64,000 bases of DNA from Enterococcus silesiacus (GCA_001465115.1 CP013614.1:2294001-2358000); one strand, 5' to 3'. Shown: positions 49,043 to 57,795, counted from the first letter of the stretch. The notes: generated from the letters alone by a model not told the origin. Program-made: numbers and translations.

Positions 49043-50134
49043 TTAGCCTCCGAAATTGTAGCCTTTTTTAACAATAATGTAGATAAATAACGGTGCACCG
49101 ATCACTGATGTAATGATTCCGATCGGCAACTCAACGTTTGGAATCATGATTCGAGAAAGAACATCTGCCCAAATCATAAACAGCGCTCCGGACAATGCTA
49201 CGATCGGCAGTAATCGTTTATGGTCAGAGCCGATTAACCCACGCACGATATGTGGAATAATGAGTCCCACAAAACCGATCATTCCAGAATAAGCCACGAT
49301 CACACCTGTCAAAAGAGCTGCTAGTAATAAATACAGCTGACGATATTTCGCCAAAGGAACCCCTAAAGTAATCGCTGCTTCGTCTCCTAACAACATTACA
49401 TTTAAAATCCGATGCTGAAACAAAAAGAAGCTAGTGATCAGCACAACAACGACTGATAAAACACCTAACTTATTCCAACTTGCAGAAGCTAAACTCCCCA
49501 TTGCCCAAAACGTCACTGTCTTCATGCCCTCTGCATTATTCGCCAGATAAACAATAAAACTAGAAATCGAGCTACATAACGCTCCAATCACTGAACCAGA
49601 TAAAACTAATTTGACCGATGTCATTCGTCCACCAATCCCTGATAAAACAAGGACACCAAACGCCGCGGCCATTGCTCCAACAAACGCGCCAAAAGCCAAG
49701 CCAAACTGAGAGAAAATACTCCCTGTGCCAAAGCCTACAAGAATCGCAAATGTTGCGCCAAGTGAAGCGCCAGAAGAGATCCCTAGAATATAAGGGTCCG
49801 CCAAAGGATTTTGAACAACTGCCTGCATCACAGCTCCAGTAATCGCTAAGCCCATCCCAACAAAAACTGCTAAGATCACTCTCGGTGTCCTTACAAACCA
49901 AATAATATTCACTGCAGAGTGACTAGTAACTCCCTCTAAAGACCCTAAGCGACCGCCAGAAACTTTATTTAAAAGAATCTGAACGATATCCTCAATTGAA
50001 ATATTCGCCTGTCCATTGATCAATGAATAGACGATGGATAAAAAAATAAGTACGACTAAAAACATAAGGATCAATGGATAATACTGATGTGTTTTGGCCT
50101 TGATCCTTACCTCATTTGTCTTGATTGCCTGCAA
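49043..50134 (-). CDS. iron-siderophore ABC permease (FecCD family)
   Basis: 363-residue permease with about ten helices. FecCD motifs: VRTPRVILAVFVGMGLAITGAVMQAVVQNPLADPYILGISSGASLGAT (about 77-125) and the ATPase-contact region GMIGFVGLIIPHIVRGLIG (about 285-303). Start is TTG at 50134 with GGAGGCG upstream. Only one permease gene is present, so a homodimer is expected. It follows the nitroreductase gene by 34 bases. Confidence 0.93.
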   Translation of the reverse strand: MQAIKTNEVRIKAKTHQYYPLILMFLVVLIFLSIVYSLINGQANISIEDIVQILLNKVSGGRLGSLEGVTSHSAVNIIWFVRTPRVILAVFVGMGLAITGAVMQAVVQNPLADPYILGISSGASLGATFAILVGFGTGSIFSQFGLAFGAFVGAMAAAFGVLVLSGIGGRMTSVKLVLSGSVIGALCSSISSFIVYLANNAEGMKTVTFWAMGSLASASWNKLGVLSVVVVLITSFFLFQHRILNVMLLGDEAAITLGVPLAKYRQLYLLLAALLTGVIVAYSGMIGFVGLIIPHIVRGLIGSDHKRLLPIVALSGALFMIWADVLSRIMIPNVELPIGIITSVIGAPLFIYIIVKKGYNFGG

Positions 50135-50168
50135 AAAAATACGCCTCCTGTGTATCTGAAAATCTCAA

Positions 50169-50792
50169 CTACTTGTTTCCTTCACTCATTTCTGACACTT
50201 GCTCTTTCAAACTCTTAGTCCACTGTGCCACAGGTTTCCTACGGCTCATGGGTAACTTCATCTTGTCATCGACTGCGCTAATATCAAGTAAACCAATGAT
50301 TTGTCGCTCAACTGCCACACCAACATTTTGCTTGAATACTTGATCGAAAATCACTGGAATCGTACGCCATGTCACACCGATTTGTCTAGCCCAAGCTGCT
50401 AATTGAAAATTTTGAATAAAAGCTGAGACTGCACCGATTGCTTCCAAGTTCGATTTTTCACTTGTACAAATAGGTGCAGTGACAATTAAGGTTATGGGAA
50501 CATCTAAGAAATAATCCTGCGTTCTCTTCTTAGCCTTTTCTAGATTTTCTTGATCATAACGTGCCCAAATATCTAACCGTTCATAGCTATTCATGATTTC
50601 TTTCACAAATGCTTGTCGCTCTTGCTGCTCACTAACCATCACGACTTCCCAAGGCTCTTCTTTAGAATGATAGGGGGCATAGCTAGCACTTTCTAATAGA
50701 TCATGTATTGTTTCTAGAGAAATCATTTGATCTGTTAACGTGCGAATCGTTCTACGGTCTCTGATGATTTGATCGATTGAATTACTTTCCAT
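50169..50792 (-). CDS. nitroreductase family flavoprotein
   Basis: 207-residue FMN-dependent oxidoreductase, short single-domain type. N-terminal FMN-binding Arg pair IIRDRRTIRTL (about 9-19), SASYAPYHSKEEPWEVVMV (about 35-53) and GAVSAFIQNFQLAAWARQIGVTW (about 117-139) define the fold. First gene of a Fur-boxed iron importer operon, so a role in reducing the imported ferric chelate, or in modifying it, is a reasonable inference. General nitro- or quinone reductase activity is the alternative. Confidence 0.85.
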   Translation of the reverse strand: MESNSIDQIIRDRRTIRTLTDQMISLETIHDLLESASYAPYHSKEEPWEVVMVSEQQERQAFVKEIMNSYERLDIWARYDQENLEKAKKRTQDYFLDVPITLIVTAPICTSEKSNLEAIGAVSAFIQNFQLAAWARQIGVTWRTIPVIFDQVFKQNVGVAVERQIIGLLDISAVDDKMKLPMSRRKPVAQWTKSLKEQVSEMSEGNK

Positions 50793-50860
50793 CTCATTTC
50801 TCCCATTCTCTAATCGATTTATGATAAATACAAACGTAATTTATAATTCCGTTCTCAACT

Positions 50861-50879
50861 GAAAATGAAAATCATTCTC
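50861..50879. promoter_or_regulatory. Fur box before the iron-uptake operon
   Basis: GAAAATGAAAATCATTCTC matches 16 of 19 positions of the classical Fur box GATAATGATAATCATTATC and contains the 7-1-7 half-sites TGAGAAT-G-ATTTTCA on the minus strand. It lies 69-87 bases before the nitroreductase start. Confidence 0.85.
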
Positions 50880-50942
50880 AATTAGAAATTAAGAGTACCA
50901 TTTCACTATTTTTTTTGCAAGCCCATTTTTGCTTTTTAAAGC

Positions 50943-50980
50943 AAAAAAAACGCACGTCCGAGTGAATCAGACAATGCATT
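50943..50980. terminator. terminator downstream of the GH3 gene
   Basis: Minus strand: a hairpin with GCA/TGC and GTC/GAC pairing and a 10-base loop, followed by eight T; a T-run also follows on the plus strand. The stem has mismatches, so efficiency is uncertain. Confidence 0.55.
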
Positions 50981-50995
50981 TTTTTACTAGCTTGC

Positions 50996-53212
50996 TCACA
51001 CTAATTCAAACGTTAATTGCTGCGTTTCTTTCACGTTAGCTCCGACAAAAACGATGAATTCTCCCGCTTCTTCTTCGAATAGCATCTCTTTCGTGTAAAA
51101 TTTCAAGTCTGCTCTCGTTAAGGTAAAGATAACTTCTTTTTCCTCACCAGCGGCAAGTTCGACCTTTTTGAACGCTTTTAACTCTTTGACCGGACGTACG
51201 ACAGATCCTGTCACATCCTGTATATATAATTGAACTGTTTCGGTCGTTGCACGCTCTGAGCTATTTTTAACTTTGACTGATACTTCAAGTGTTTCTTCCA
51301 TTTTTTCACTGCTTAATGTCAATTCAGAATAGTCAACTTTACTATAAGATAATCCGTAGCCAAATGAGAATAACGGATCGTTAGGACTATCTAGATATTT
51401 GGAAACAAAACGACCTTTGTGAGTTGTACTAGTTAGCGGGCGCCCTGTTTTGAACTCACTGTAATAGATTGGCAGCTGTCCAACTGAATGAGGAAAACTC
51501 ATACTTAAGCGGCCTGTTGGGTTCGTTTGACCAAATATAATATCTGCTAACGCATTACCCCCTTCTGTTCCAGGGAACCACGCTTGGATGATTGCGTCTA
51601 CTTGTTCGACTTCTTTGGTTAAAACAAGTGGTCTGCCGCTGATCACGATCAAGACTGTCTTTTTATTCATAGCTGTCAACTTTTGTAAAAATTCTTGTTG
51701 TATATGTGGTAACGTAATCTCAGTCCGACTGCCAGCTTCACCACTTTGCATCGTATGTTCACCTAATGCAAAGACAATCGTATCGGCTTGTTTAGCTAAG
51801 TTTAACGCCTGAGTGAGTTCTTGCTCTTTTGTTTGTTCATTTAAGCCGATTTGTTCAATTTGATCTTTCGTTGCACCAAATTCCCCTAAAAAGGTGTAAT
51901 CTTCCAGCATGTCACAGCCTTGTGTATAAAGTAAATGCTCTGAATCAAGATAGCTTTCGAAGCCCTTCTTGATTGTCACGACATCTTCACGTTTTCCATG
52001 CACCGCCCATAAACCGATCAGCTCTTGATTATCACCGTAGGGTCCGACTAATAACACTTTTTCCTTGTTTGGTGTCAAAGGTAAAACTGATTGTTTATTC
52101 TGCAATAGTACGACTGACTCAGACGAAACTTTTTTAGCTAATTGACGTTTTTCTTCTGTCAAAAAGACTTGTTCTTCCTGCTCCGCACTTGCACCACGAT
52201 AAGGATCTTCAAATAAACCAAGGTCATTTTTCAATTTTAATACACGGTAAACGGAGCGATCGACTAAATCGGCACTGATTTCTCCCGCTTCAATCAAGGG
52301 CTCTAATTCTTTTGCATAACAGGGTGTCTTCATATCGATATCTGTGGTGGCTTCAATCGCCAATTTTGCTGCTTCACGATCGTTAGCTGCGACACCATGA
52401 GCTATCAATTCTTGAATTGCGGCGTAGTCGGAAATGATCACGCCATCAAAGCCCCATTCTTTGCGCAAAATATCTTCAAGTAGAAATTTATTTCCAGTTA
52501 CTGGCATCCCATCGTAGGTATTAAATGACGTCATCACTAACTGACACCCTGCATCAACTGCAGCTTTGTAGGATGGTAGATAGTCTTGGCGTAGTCTACG
52601 TTCCGACATATCAACAGTGTTATATTCACGACCACCTTCTGCAGCGCCATACGCCGCAAAGTGCTTCACGCAAGCAGCAATCCCACCACCATTAAGCAAA
52701 TCTTTTTGCAATCCTGTCACCATCGCTCTGGCAAATGCTGAATTTAAAACTGGATCTTCCCCAGTTGATTCTAAACAGCGACCCCAACGTGCATCACGGA
52801 CTAGATCGACCATCGGGGCAAACGTCACGTGCGCTCCTGCAGCGTTAGATTCTTCCGCTGTCTGTTGATAAGCTAATTCGATCAATTCAGGATTCCAAGT
52901 CGCACCTAAACCTAACGGAATCGGAAAAATCGTACGATAACCATAGATAATATCTGCCATAAACAATAACGGAATGTTATGGCGACTTTTCTTTAAATAA
53001 CGCTCTTGGATTTCCCTTGTTTTGTCCGCTCCAGTGACATTTAAGACTGAACCGACCTGATCGACGATTTTTTGATCGATCCCTAATTTTTTCTGTGGTC
53101 CAACAGCTAATTCATCTGCATGGAAAAAATCGCCTGACAACTGAACTAACTGTCCAATTTTTTCTTCCCAAGTCAATGACTTAAGTAGTTCTTTTAATTT
53201 TGTCTCTTCCAT
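50996..53212 (-). CDS. bglX: GH3 beta-glucosidase
   Basis: 738-residue GH3 enzyme: N-terminal TIM barrel (to about 330) with CVKHFAAYGAAEGGREYNTVDMSERRLRQDYLPSYKAAVDAG and the nucleophile Asp in GVIISDYAAIQEL (about 255); alpha/beta sandwich (about 360-570, including GRPLVLTKEV and WFPGTEGGNALADIIFG); C-terminal fibronectin III-like domain. No signal peptide, so cytoplasmic, unlike periplasmic BglX of enteric bacteria. AGAGGTG precedes the ATG. It follows a cellobiose-type PTS EIIC gene by two bases, an unusual pairing because GH3 enzymes generally act on unphosphorylated sugars. Confidence 0.92.
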   Translation of the reverse strand: MEETKLKELLKSLTWEEKIGQLVQLSGDFFHADELAVGPQKKLGIDQKIVDQVGSVLNVTGADKTREIQERYLKKSRHNIPLLFMADIIYGYRTIFPIPLGLGATWNPELIELAYQQTAEESNAAGAHVTFAPMVDLVRDARWGRCLESTGEDPVLNSAFARAMVTGLQKDLLNGGGIAACVKHFAAYGAAEGGREYNTVDMSERRLRQDYLPSYKAAVDAGCQLVMTSFNTYDGMPVTGNKFLLEDILRKEWGFDGVIISDYAAIQELIAHGVAANDREAAKLAIEATTDIDMKTPCYAKELEPLIEAGEISADLVDRSVYRVLKLKNDLGLFEDPYRGASAEQEEQVFLTEEKRQLAKKVSSESVVLLQNKQSVLPLTPNKEKVLLVGPYGDNQELIGLWAVHGKREDVVTIKKGFESYLDSEHLLYTQGCDMLEDYTFLGEFGATKDQIEQIGLNEQTKEQELTQALNLAKQADTIVFALGEHTMQSGEAGSRTEITLPHIQQEFLQKLTAMNKKTVLIVISGRPLVLTKEVEQVDAIIQAWFPGTEGGNALADIIFGQTNPTGRLSMSFPHSVGQLPIYYSEFKTGRPLTSTTHKGRFVSKYLDSPNDPLFSFGYGLSYSKVDYSELTLSSEKMEETLEVSVKVKNSSERATTETVQLYIQDVTGSVVRPVKELKAFKKVELAAGEEKEVIFTLTRADLKFYTKEMLFEEEAGEFIVFVGANVKETQQLTFELV

Positions 53213-53214
53213 TT

Positions 53215-54483
53215 TTACACCTCTTCACTTTGCTCTTTCAAATAAGTCTTTTTATCTAAACGCTTGAACCATGGGTACCAGAGCAGTGGCGATAATACCA
53301 GTTGGATCACCAATTGTAAAATAATCACAGAAATACTTCCCTGAACCGCAGCATGAAATCCGATCGGTAATCCAAAAATCGCTTGTACTCCGACAAATCT
53401 TGAAACCAGCCCGATTTTCGTTAACACATACGCTAAAATCAAACCAATACTATTATTAAAAATAAACGGAATCGCTAAATCAAAGTTCAATACTAAAGGC
53501 GTTCCAAAAATCACAGGTTCTGTGATTCCAAATAACGCTGGCACAATAGAAATCTTACCAACTTCCCGATATTGCTTACTTTTAGCCCGCAACATCAATA
53601 ACACTAACCCTAAGGCCATGCCGCCAAACGTAATAATATTGAAAAAGGCCAACCCAACAATATTCGGTGGTACTTGACCAGCCGTTACTGCATTCATATT
53701 TTCAACATCCATAGCCATCCATAAAGGGGTAACCAAAGGGATGATCACATTGGTCCCATGAATCCCAAAAAACCAAAGAATCTGCTGAATTAAGCTTAGA
53801 ATAATCATTGCACCGATCGAGCCACCGATGCCTTTTAACGGTTCTTGAATAATCGTGTAAACAAATTGATGCATATTTCCAAATGTAGTTAAACTAAAGC
53901 CTAAATCAACTAAAATAAATAAAATCCCAATCAATACAGTAGGAACCAATGATTCAAACATTCGTGTTACCATTGGCGGTACACCTTCCGGCATTTTGAT
54001 CGTCCAACCTCTACGCTTGATCGCTATAAACAAACGTCCAACAACTAACCCTACGATCATCGCTGAAAAGACACCTTGTGCACTTAGCCAAGTGGTAGGT
54101 AGTGCTGCAATATCATCCGCCGTCTTATCAAGAGGTGTGATCAAAAGAAAACTCATCAGTGAAATGATGCCAGCTGCAACGTAGTCTTCTTTTTCATCTA
54201 ATTTACGAACCAAATTAATCGCCATCAAAACAGAAATATATAATGCCAGAGAACCAATCGTAAATGTATTGACTTTCCCTAATAATGCAATCACTTGTGT
54301 GAATCCTTGCAACGTTTTAGACATATTCATAAAAACAACTAATAATACCGCAACGGAGCCTATAAATACTGGACCCAACGTTGACATCATTGCCCCAGAA
54401 ATGGCTTGGAGATAAGGATTATTGCCCATCTTATCAAAAAATGGACTTACCTTATCAAACAGACCAATTATCTTTTTCTTCAT
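53215..54483 (-). CDS. celB: PTS EIIC, cellobiose/lichenan family
   Basis: Membrane channel subunit of a lactose/cellobiose-family PTS permease, 422 residues with about ten helices. Family motifs: FFGIHGTNVIIPLVTPLW (about 250-267) with the substrate-binding His, and ALFGITEPVIFGTPLVLNF (about 312-330). No EIIA or EIIB gene is adjacent, so it must borrow them from other loci. The ATG at 54483 has AGAGGGGAAA upstream and is preferred over one six codons earlier. A cre site and palindrome lie just upstream. Confidence 0.9.
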   Translation of the reverse strand: MKKKIIGLFDKVSPFFDKMGNNPYLQAISGAMMSTLGPVFIGSVAVLLVVFMNMSKTLQGFTQVIALLGKVNTFTIGSLALYISVLMAINLVRKLDEKEDYVAAGIISLMSFLLITPLDKTADDIAALPTTWLSAQGVFSAMIVGLVVGRLFIAIKRRGWTIKMPEGVPPMVTRMFESLVPTVLIGILFILVDLGFSLTTFGNMHQFVYTIIQEPLKGIGGSIGAMIILSLIQQILWFFGIHGTNVIIPLVTPLWMAMDVENMNAVTAGQVPPNIVGLAFFNIITFGGMALGLVLLMLRAKSKQYREVGKISIVPALFGITEPVIFGTPLVLNFDLAIPFIFNNSIGLILAYVLTKIGLVSRFVGVQAIFGLPIGFHAAVQGSISVIILQLVIQLVLSPLLWYPWFKRLDKKTYLKEQSEEV

Positions 54484-54506
54484 GTATATTTCCCCTCTCA
54501 ATATCC

Positions 54507-54538
54507 AGTAAGCGCTTTACTTGAATTCAGTATACTGA
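54507..54538 (-). promoter_or_regulatory. cre site and palindromic operator before celB-bglX
   Basis: Plus strand AGTAAGCGCTTTAC (54507-54520) matches 13 of 14 cre positions. A perfect palindrome TCAGTATACTGA (54527-54538) holds a minus-strand -10 (TATACT, 54529-54534). The -35 is poor, suggesting dependence on the neighbouring AraC regulator, with CcpA repression at the cre site. Confidence 0.7.
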
Positions 54539-54596
54539 GTATTCCCCCTCATTTCTGTGCTTATTTCGTCTTCAAATCGGAAAAATAATGACTTTT

Positions 54597-55424
54597 TTAT
54601 TTGAAATATTTTTGTCGATATTGTTGTGGAGACAAGCTGTAATTCTTTTTAAACACATTGTAGAAGGATTTTACTGAGAAAAAACCATTAGCCATCGCAA
54701 TATCTAAAACGGTCATATCAGTATCTCTTAATTGATAATACGCTTTCTCCAATCGCACAGTATTCACATATTCAGAAAAAGGAATGCCCATATATTTTTT
54801 GAAAAATCGTGAAAAATAGGCTGGGTCATAGTTAAACACTTCCGCCACTTGTTCTAATTTCAGTGATTGATTGTAGTTGATTTGCACATATTCATTCACT
54901 TGTTTCAAGCGTTCAAGATGCTTTAAGCTCTTGATTGTTTTTTTAGTGGCTAAAGGAATACTGTATTTTTCTGTCAACAGTGATAAAACCGCCAATGTCC
55001 GACTCTTAACAAGTAGGTTTGTTGCTAAATCATTGACTTGATAATCTTTAAAAATTTGATTCAATAATGTTTGAAGTTGCTCATCTTTTTCCTTCAAAGG
55101 GATCAAATTGAATAAGAATTGATCATTGTATTGATTTTGCGTCATTTCCTGCAAAAATTTTAAAGGAAACTGCATGACAAAAACTTCATTTGGTAAAGGA
55201 CTTCTAGAGGAATGAATAATATTGGAATTGATAAATAAGGTATCGCCTGGTTCCAGTAAATACGTTACTTGAGGAAAACGGACTTCTAAGTTTCCTTTTA
55301 GACAATACAATAACTCTGCGCTTTCATGCCAATGGGTAGAAATCAGTCGATCTGGATTTCTCGATGTAAAAGAAAATAGTTTAAATGGATAATCTTTATT
55401 TGGTGAGATCATTTCATGTTTCAT
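54597..55424 (-). CDS. AraC-family regulator
   Basis: 275-residue regulator: N-terminal cupin sensor (about 10-100; STHWHESAELLYCLKGNLEVRF, LEPGDTLFINSNIIHSS) and C-terminal tandem HTH (LKLEQVAEVFNYDPAYFSRFFKKYMGIPF; VLDIAMANGFFSVKSFYNVFKKNY). GAGGG precedes the ATG. It is directly upstream of, and co-oriented with, celB-bglX and is the likely local activator for beta-glucoside use. An inverted repeat TTGAC...GTCAA around a TATAAT at 55448-55482 may be its own operator. Confidence 0.88.
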   Translation of the reverse strand: MKHEMISPNKDYPFKLFSFTSRNPDRLISTHWHESAELLYCLKGNLEVRFPQVTYLLEPGDTLFINSNIIHSSRSPLPNEVFVMQFPLKFLQEMTQNQYNDQFLFNLIPLKEKDEQLQTLLNQIFKDYQVNDLATNLLVKSRTLAVLSLLTEKYSIPLATKKTIKSLKHLERLKQVNEYVQINYNQSLKLEQVAEVFNYDPAYFSRFFKKYMGIPFSEYVNTVRLEKAYYQLRDTDMTVLDIAMANGFFSVKSFYNVFKKNYSLSPQQYRQKYFK

Positions 55425-55616
55425 AATCAGCCCTCTTTCACTTTGATTTGACGGTTAAATTATAAGCTATTTTTTAGGTCAATAAAAAGAGAATGTTCTT
55501 TCTGCTGATTTTTCATATTGAGGGAAACTCATTTTTATGATACGGTTAATACTGATTGAACAAATGTTTTTATAATTCGTTTCAATCTGACTTTGGTTGG
55601 GGAAAAGGAGAATAAT

Positions 55617-55982
55617 ATGAAAAAAACACTAGTAGCAGTCCTTGCTTTGTCTATGGTGACACTAGCTGGCTGCGGTAATTCTAATGAGGGCAAAAAAACT
55701 TCTGAAAGTACAAAAACAGAAGCTCAATTTGAAAAAGAATCTAAAAAGCGCGAGGAAGACGCAAAAAGAAAGCAAGAATTAGTTCAAGAAATCTCAATTC
55801 TAAAAGAATCTATTGCTTCAATGCAGAAGATCCAAAAGCAAGCTGAAGAAATGGCAACAGAAAATACCATGGAAGACATGCAAGCCAACTATGATGAGGG
55901 TGTCGTATTAGGCAAACAAGGGATTGAGGATCTACAAGCTCAATTAAAGGATTCCGAAGCTGAATTAGAAGAATTGAAATAA
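55617..55982 (+). CDS. small coiled-coil lipoprotein
   Basis: 121-residue lipoprotein: signal peptide MKKTLVAVLALSMVTLAGCG with lipobox LAGC (Cys about 19), then a highly charged region predicted to form a long coiled coil (about 35-120; KKREEDAKRKQELVQEIS, and IEDLQAQLKDSEAELEELK at the end). No enzymatic motif. The ATG at 55617 has AAAGGAGAA upstream; the frame is open eight codons earlier without a ribosome site. Function unknown; surface-exposed helical lipoproteins of this type are common in Firmicutes. Confidence 0.82.
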   Translation: MKKTLVAVLALSMVTLAGCGNSNEGKKTSESTKTEAQFEKESKKREEDAKRKQELVQEISILKESIASMQKIQKQAEEMATENTMEDMQANYDEGVVLGKQGIEDLQAQLKDSEAELEELK

Positions 55983-55988
55983 ATAAAA

Positions 55989-56025
55989 AGGCTGGGATGT
56001 AACTCTATGAGTTACATCCCAGCCT
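55989..56025 (-). terminator. perfect 17-bp hairpin at the end of a repeat element
   Basis: AGGCTGGGATGTAACTC and its exact complement flank a 3-base loop. Leftward transcription meets TTTTTATTT after it; rightward it lacks a T-run. It thus ends leftward transcripts (DUF308 gene) and abuts the rightward lipoprotein stop. Confidence 0.88.
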
Positions 56026-56081
56026 CAAGGAATCCGAATAAACGGTGGGAGCAGAAACAACTCCTTCGGAAATAAGCTGAA

Positions 56082-56135
56082 ATTGCTGTAAAACACAGCA
56101 AGGTACGAGCTGATGTAGAACAGTACCTACTTGGT
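56082..56135. repeat. direct repeat copy 1 (54 bases)
   Basis: 47 of 54 bases match copy 2. It contains the perfect hairpin TTGCTGT-AAAAC-ACAGCAA and the arms AGGTAC/GTACCT, so this is the structurally intact copy. Confidence 0.85.
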
Positions 56136-56226
56136 CACAAAAATTTGAAAAACACCGAGTAGTTACCAATCATCATCAGTTCGTAAACTTACTGTGATTC
56201 TTGGCAATTTTCGTGAATTCCTTCTT

Positions 56227-56280
56227 ATTGCTGTAAAACACAACGAAGTATGAGTTGATGTTGCACAGTACCTACTTGGT
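56227..56280. repeat. direct repeat copy 2 (54 bases)
   Basis: 47 of 54 bases match copy 1, in the same orientation 145 bases away. Substitutions break both stems found in copy 1. Confidence 0.85.
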
Positions 56281-56315
56281 TATCGGAGTTAAACGCTTCA
56301 GTCCCATCCTCTTAA

Positions 56316-56852
56316 TTAGTCAATATTGCGCAATTGGAAAAATGAAACAACTTCACCAATTCCCATAAATATCAAAATTCCGCCGAACAATTGGAATAAT
56401 ACCAACAGACTGCTGAAAGGATTAAATGTCAAAACTAATCCAGCAATGATTAAAATCACGCTATAAATCAACATCGGTAACCAGCTGACATTGACATACG
56501 TCCGTAAATTGACTGATTGAATGGCCCGAGTAACTCCCACAATCACGATCACCAGTCCTAGGAAAATTGGTAAGATACTTACGATTCCTTTTGCAAAAAC
56601 CAGTACGATTCCTGCAATTACTAGTAAAATGATCCCGCCTAGAAAACTCATTCCATAGGTACCTGTTGCTTTTTTGACCTTAAAACCATCATACAGATTT
56701 AGTACACCCATAATGGCAATATAAGCCGATATAAAATAAACAGCCAATTGGAAGACACTTCTTGGGTTAATTAAAATCAATAGACCAAAAATAATATAAA
56801 CAATTCCTCGCAAAAGTGCATATTTTCTTAATTGTTCCATAACGTTATTCAT
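56316..56852 (-). CDS. DUF308 (HdeD-like) membrane protein
   Basis: 178-residue protein with six hydrophobic segments in two-helix repeats, each beginning with a GI.. or AI.GV pattern (LLRGIVYIIFGLLILINP; IAIMGVLNLYDGF; LVIVIVGVTRAIQSV), as in HdeD/DUF308 proteins. HdeD is linked to acid resistance in E. coli; the role in Firmicutes is unknown. The ATG at 56852 has GGAGGGG six bases upstream; an ATG five codons earlier overlaps that site. Monocistronic. Confidence 0.85.
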   Translation of the reverse strand: MNNVMEQLRKYALLRGIVYIIFGLLILINPRSVFQLAVYFISAYIAIMGVLNLYDGFKVKKATGTYGMSFLGGIILLVIAGIVLVFAKGIVSILPIFLGLVIVIVGVTRAIQSVNLRTYVNVSWLPMLIYSVILIIAGLVLTFNPFSSLLVLFQLFGGILIFMGIGEVVSFFQLRNID

Positions 56853-57000
56853 TGTTATCCCCTCCATTAACGCTTTACTTGATTTCTACTTATATTGTAT
56901 AGAACTTCTTGGAATAAGACGAATGATAAGGTCCAACTTTCACGATATTTTATAACACTCTTTACTCAGCTAATGCTCTTTTTCTTAAATAAAAATCTGA

Positions 57001-57058
57001 GCAACAGTTAAAAACAATCTTTTCACTCTTATTAAAAAAAAACATTTCTAACTGTCGC
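57001..57058 (-). terminator. hairpin downstream of the PepSY lipoprotein gene
   Basis: Minus strand: GCGACAGTTAGAAA pairs with TTTTTAACTGTTGC (wobble pairs), enclosing a T-rich stretch. It begins eight bases beyond the stop codon and is followed by AT-rich sequence. Confidence 0.5.
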
Positions 57059-57065
57059 TTATTAT

Positions 57066-57686
57066 TTAATCCTCTATTTCCTTTTCAATGACCTCACCTG
57101 TTTGTGCATCGATTTTTATGGATATTTCATCATTTCCAGAACGTACTTTGACCTCCCAATAGGTGATAGACAGTTCTCGGTCTAAAGACCATTCAACAGC
57201 TTCTCCCTGTCCAGCACTTTCCTGTGCTATTTTTGAAGCTTCTTCCAAGGACTTCAATCCTTTTAAATCCAAGGCTTTATTTTCTTTTTCTACACCATTT
57301 TGCTCTTCACGATCTAGTGTTTCTTCTCGCTCTTTTGTTAATTTAGCGGTTGCTGCATTGATTTTCACTTCGTATTCCTTACTATCATCGACTCCTTGAA
57401 TCTCATAATAATAAGAGCCAAAAGAGGTATCTAAATCAAGTGAAGTAATCGCTGTGTTGGGATACGCTTCTTCGTATGCTTTGATTGCTTCTTCAACAGT
57501 CACTTTTATTTCAGACAAATTTGCTTTATCTGTTGTTTTTATACTAGACTCATTCGTCGTTGACTGGCTGAGCGTTTCACTGCCGGCCTGACTTTTTTCG
57601 TTACTTTCCAGTGATTTGTTGTTGCTTGTACAACCTGCCAAGATAACGCCTAAACAAACTGTTGTTATAATCATTTTTTTATTCAT
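57066..57686 (-). CDS. PepSY-domain lipoprotein
   Basis: 206-residue lipoprotein: signal with lipobox VILAGCTSNN (Cys about 19), a Ser/Thr-rich linker (about 22-60), then two PepSY repeats: VEEAIKAYEEAYPNTAITSLDLD to INAATAKL (about 65-130) and LEEASKIAQESAGQGEAVEWSLD to IDAQTGEVIEKE (about 150-205). PepSY domains are thought to modulate extracellular proteases or act as sensors. The ATG at 57686 has AAAGGA nine bases upstream. It is directly downstream of a two-component system and shares a 20-base upstream motif with it. Confidence 0.88.
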   Translation of the reverse strand: MNKKMIITTVCLGVILAGCTSNNKSLESNEKSQAGSETLSQSTTNESSIKTTDKANLSEIKVTVEEAIKAYEEAYPNTAITSLDLDTSFGSYYYEIQGVDDSKEYEVKINAATAKLTKEREETLDREEQNGVEKENKALDLKGLKSLEEASKIAQESAGQGEAVEWSLDRELSITYWEVKVRSGNDEISIKIDAQTGEVIEKEIED

Positions 57687-57775
57687 ATTGTTCATTCCTT
57701 TCAATTTTCCTTTGCTTTACACTATTATCTTAACAGCAGAGCGAACAGAAAAAAATAAATCTATGTGAAAGTTAA

Positions 57776-57795
57776 ATGAAGAAATCTTCATTTTT
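57776..57795 (-). promoter_or_regulatory. shared 20-bp motif, copy before PepSY lipoprotein gene
   Basis: Minus strand AAAAATGAAGATTTCTTCAT, differing at one base from the motif before the response regulator gene (59927-59946). It lies 90-109 bases before the lipoprotein start and about 50 upstream of a probable -10 (GATAAT, 57724-57729). Probable binding site of the adjacent response regulator. Confidence 0.65.

Larger units (their letters stand above)
55986..56312. repeat. enterococcal-type noncoding repeat element with internal direct repeats
   Basis: About 327 bases with no gene, bounded by the GGCTGGGATG hairpin on one side and GTCCCATCCTC on the other (related ends in inverted orientation). 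Inside are two 54-base direct repeats. The arrangement, a strong hairpin, and placement between a convergent gene pair suggest a mobile, non-autonomous intergenic repeat. That similar copies exist elsewhere is inference from memory of enterococcal intergenic sequences. Confidence 0.65.
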
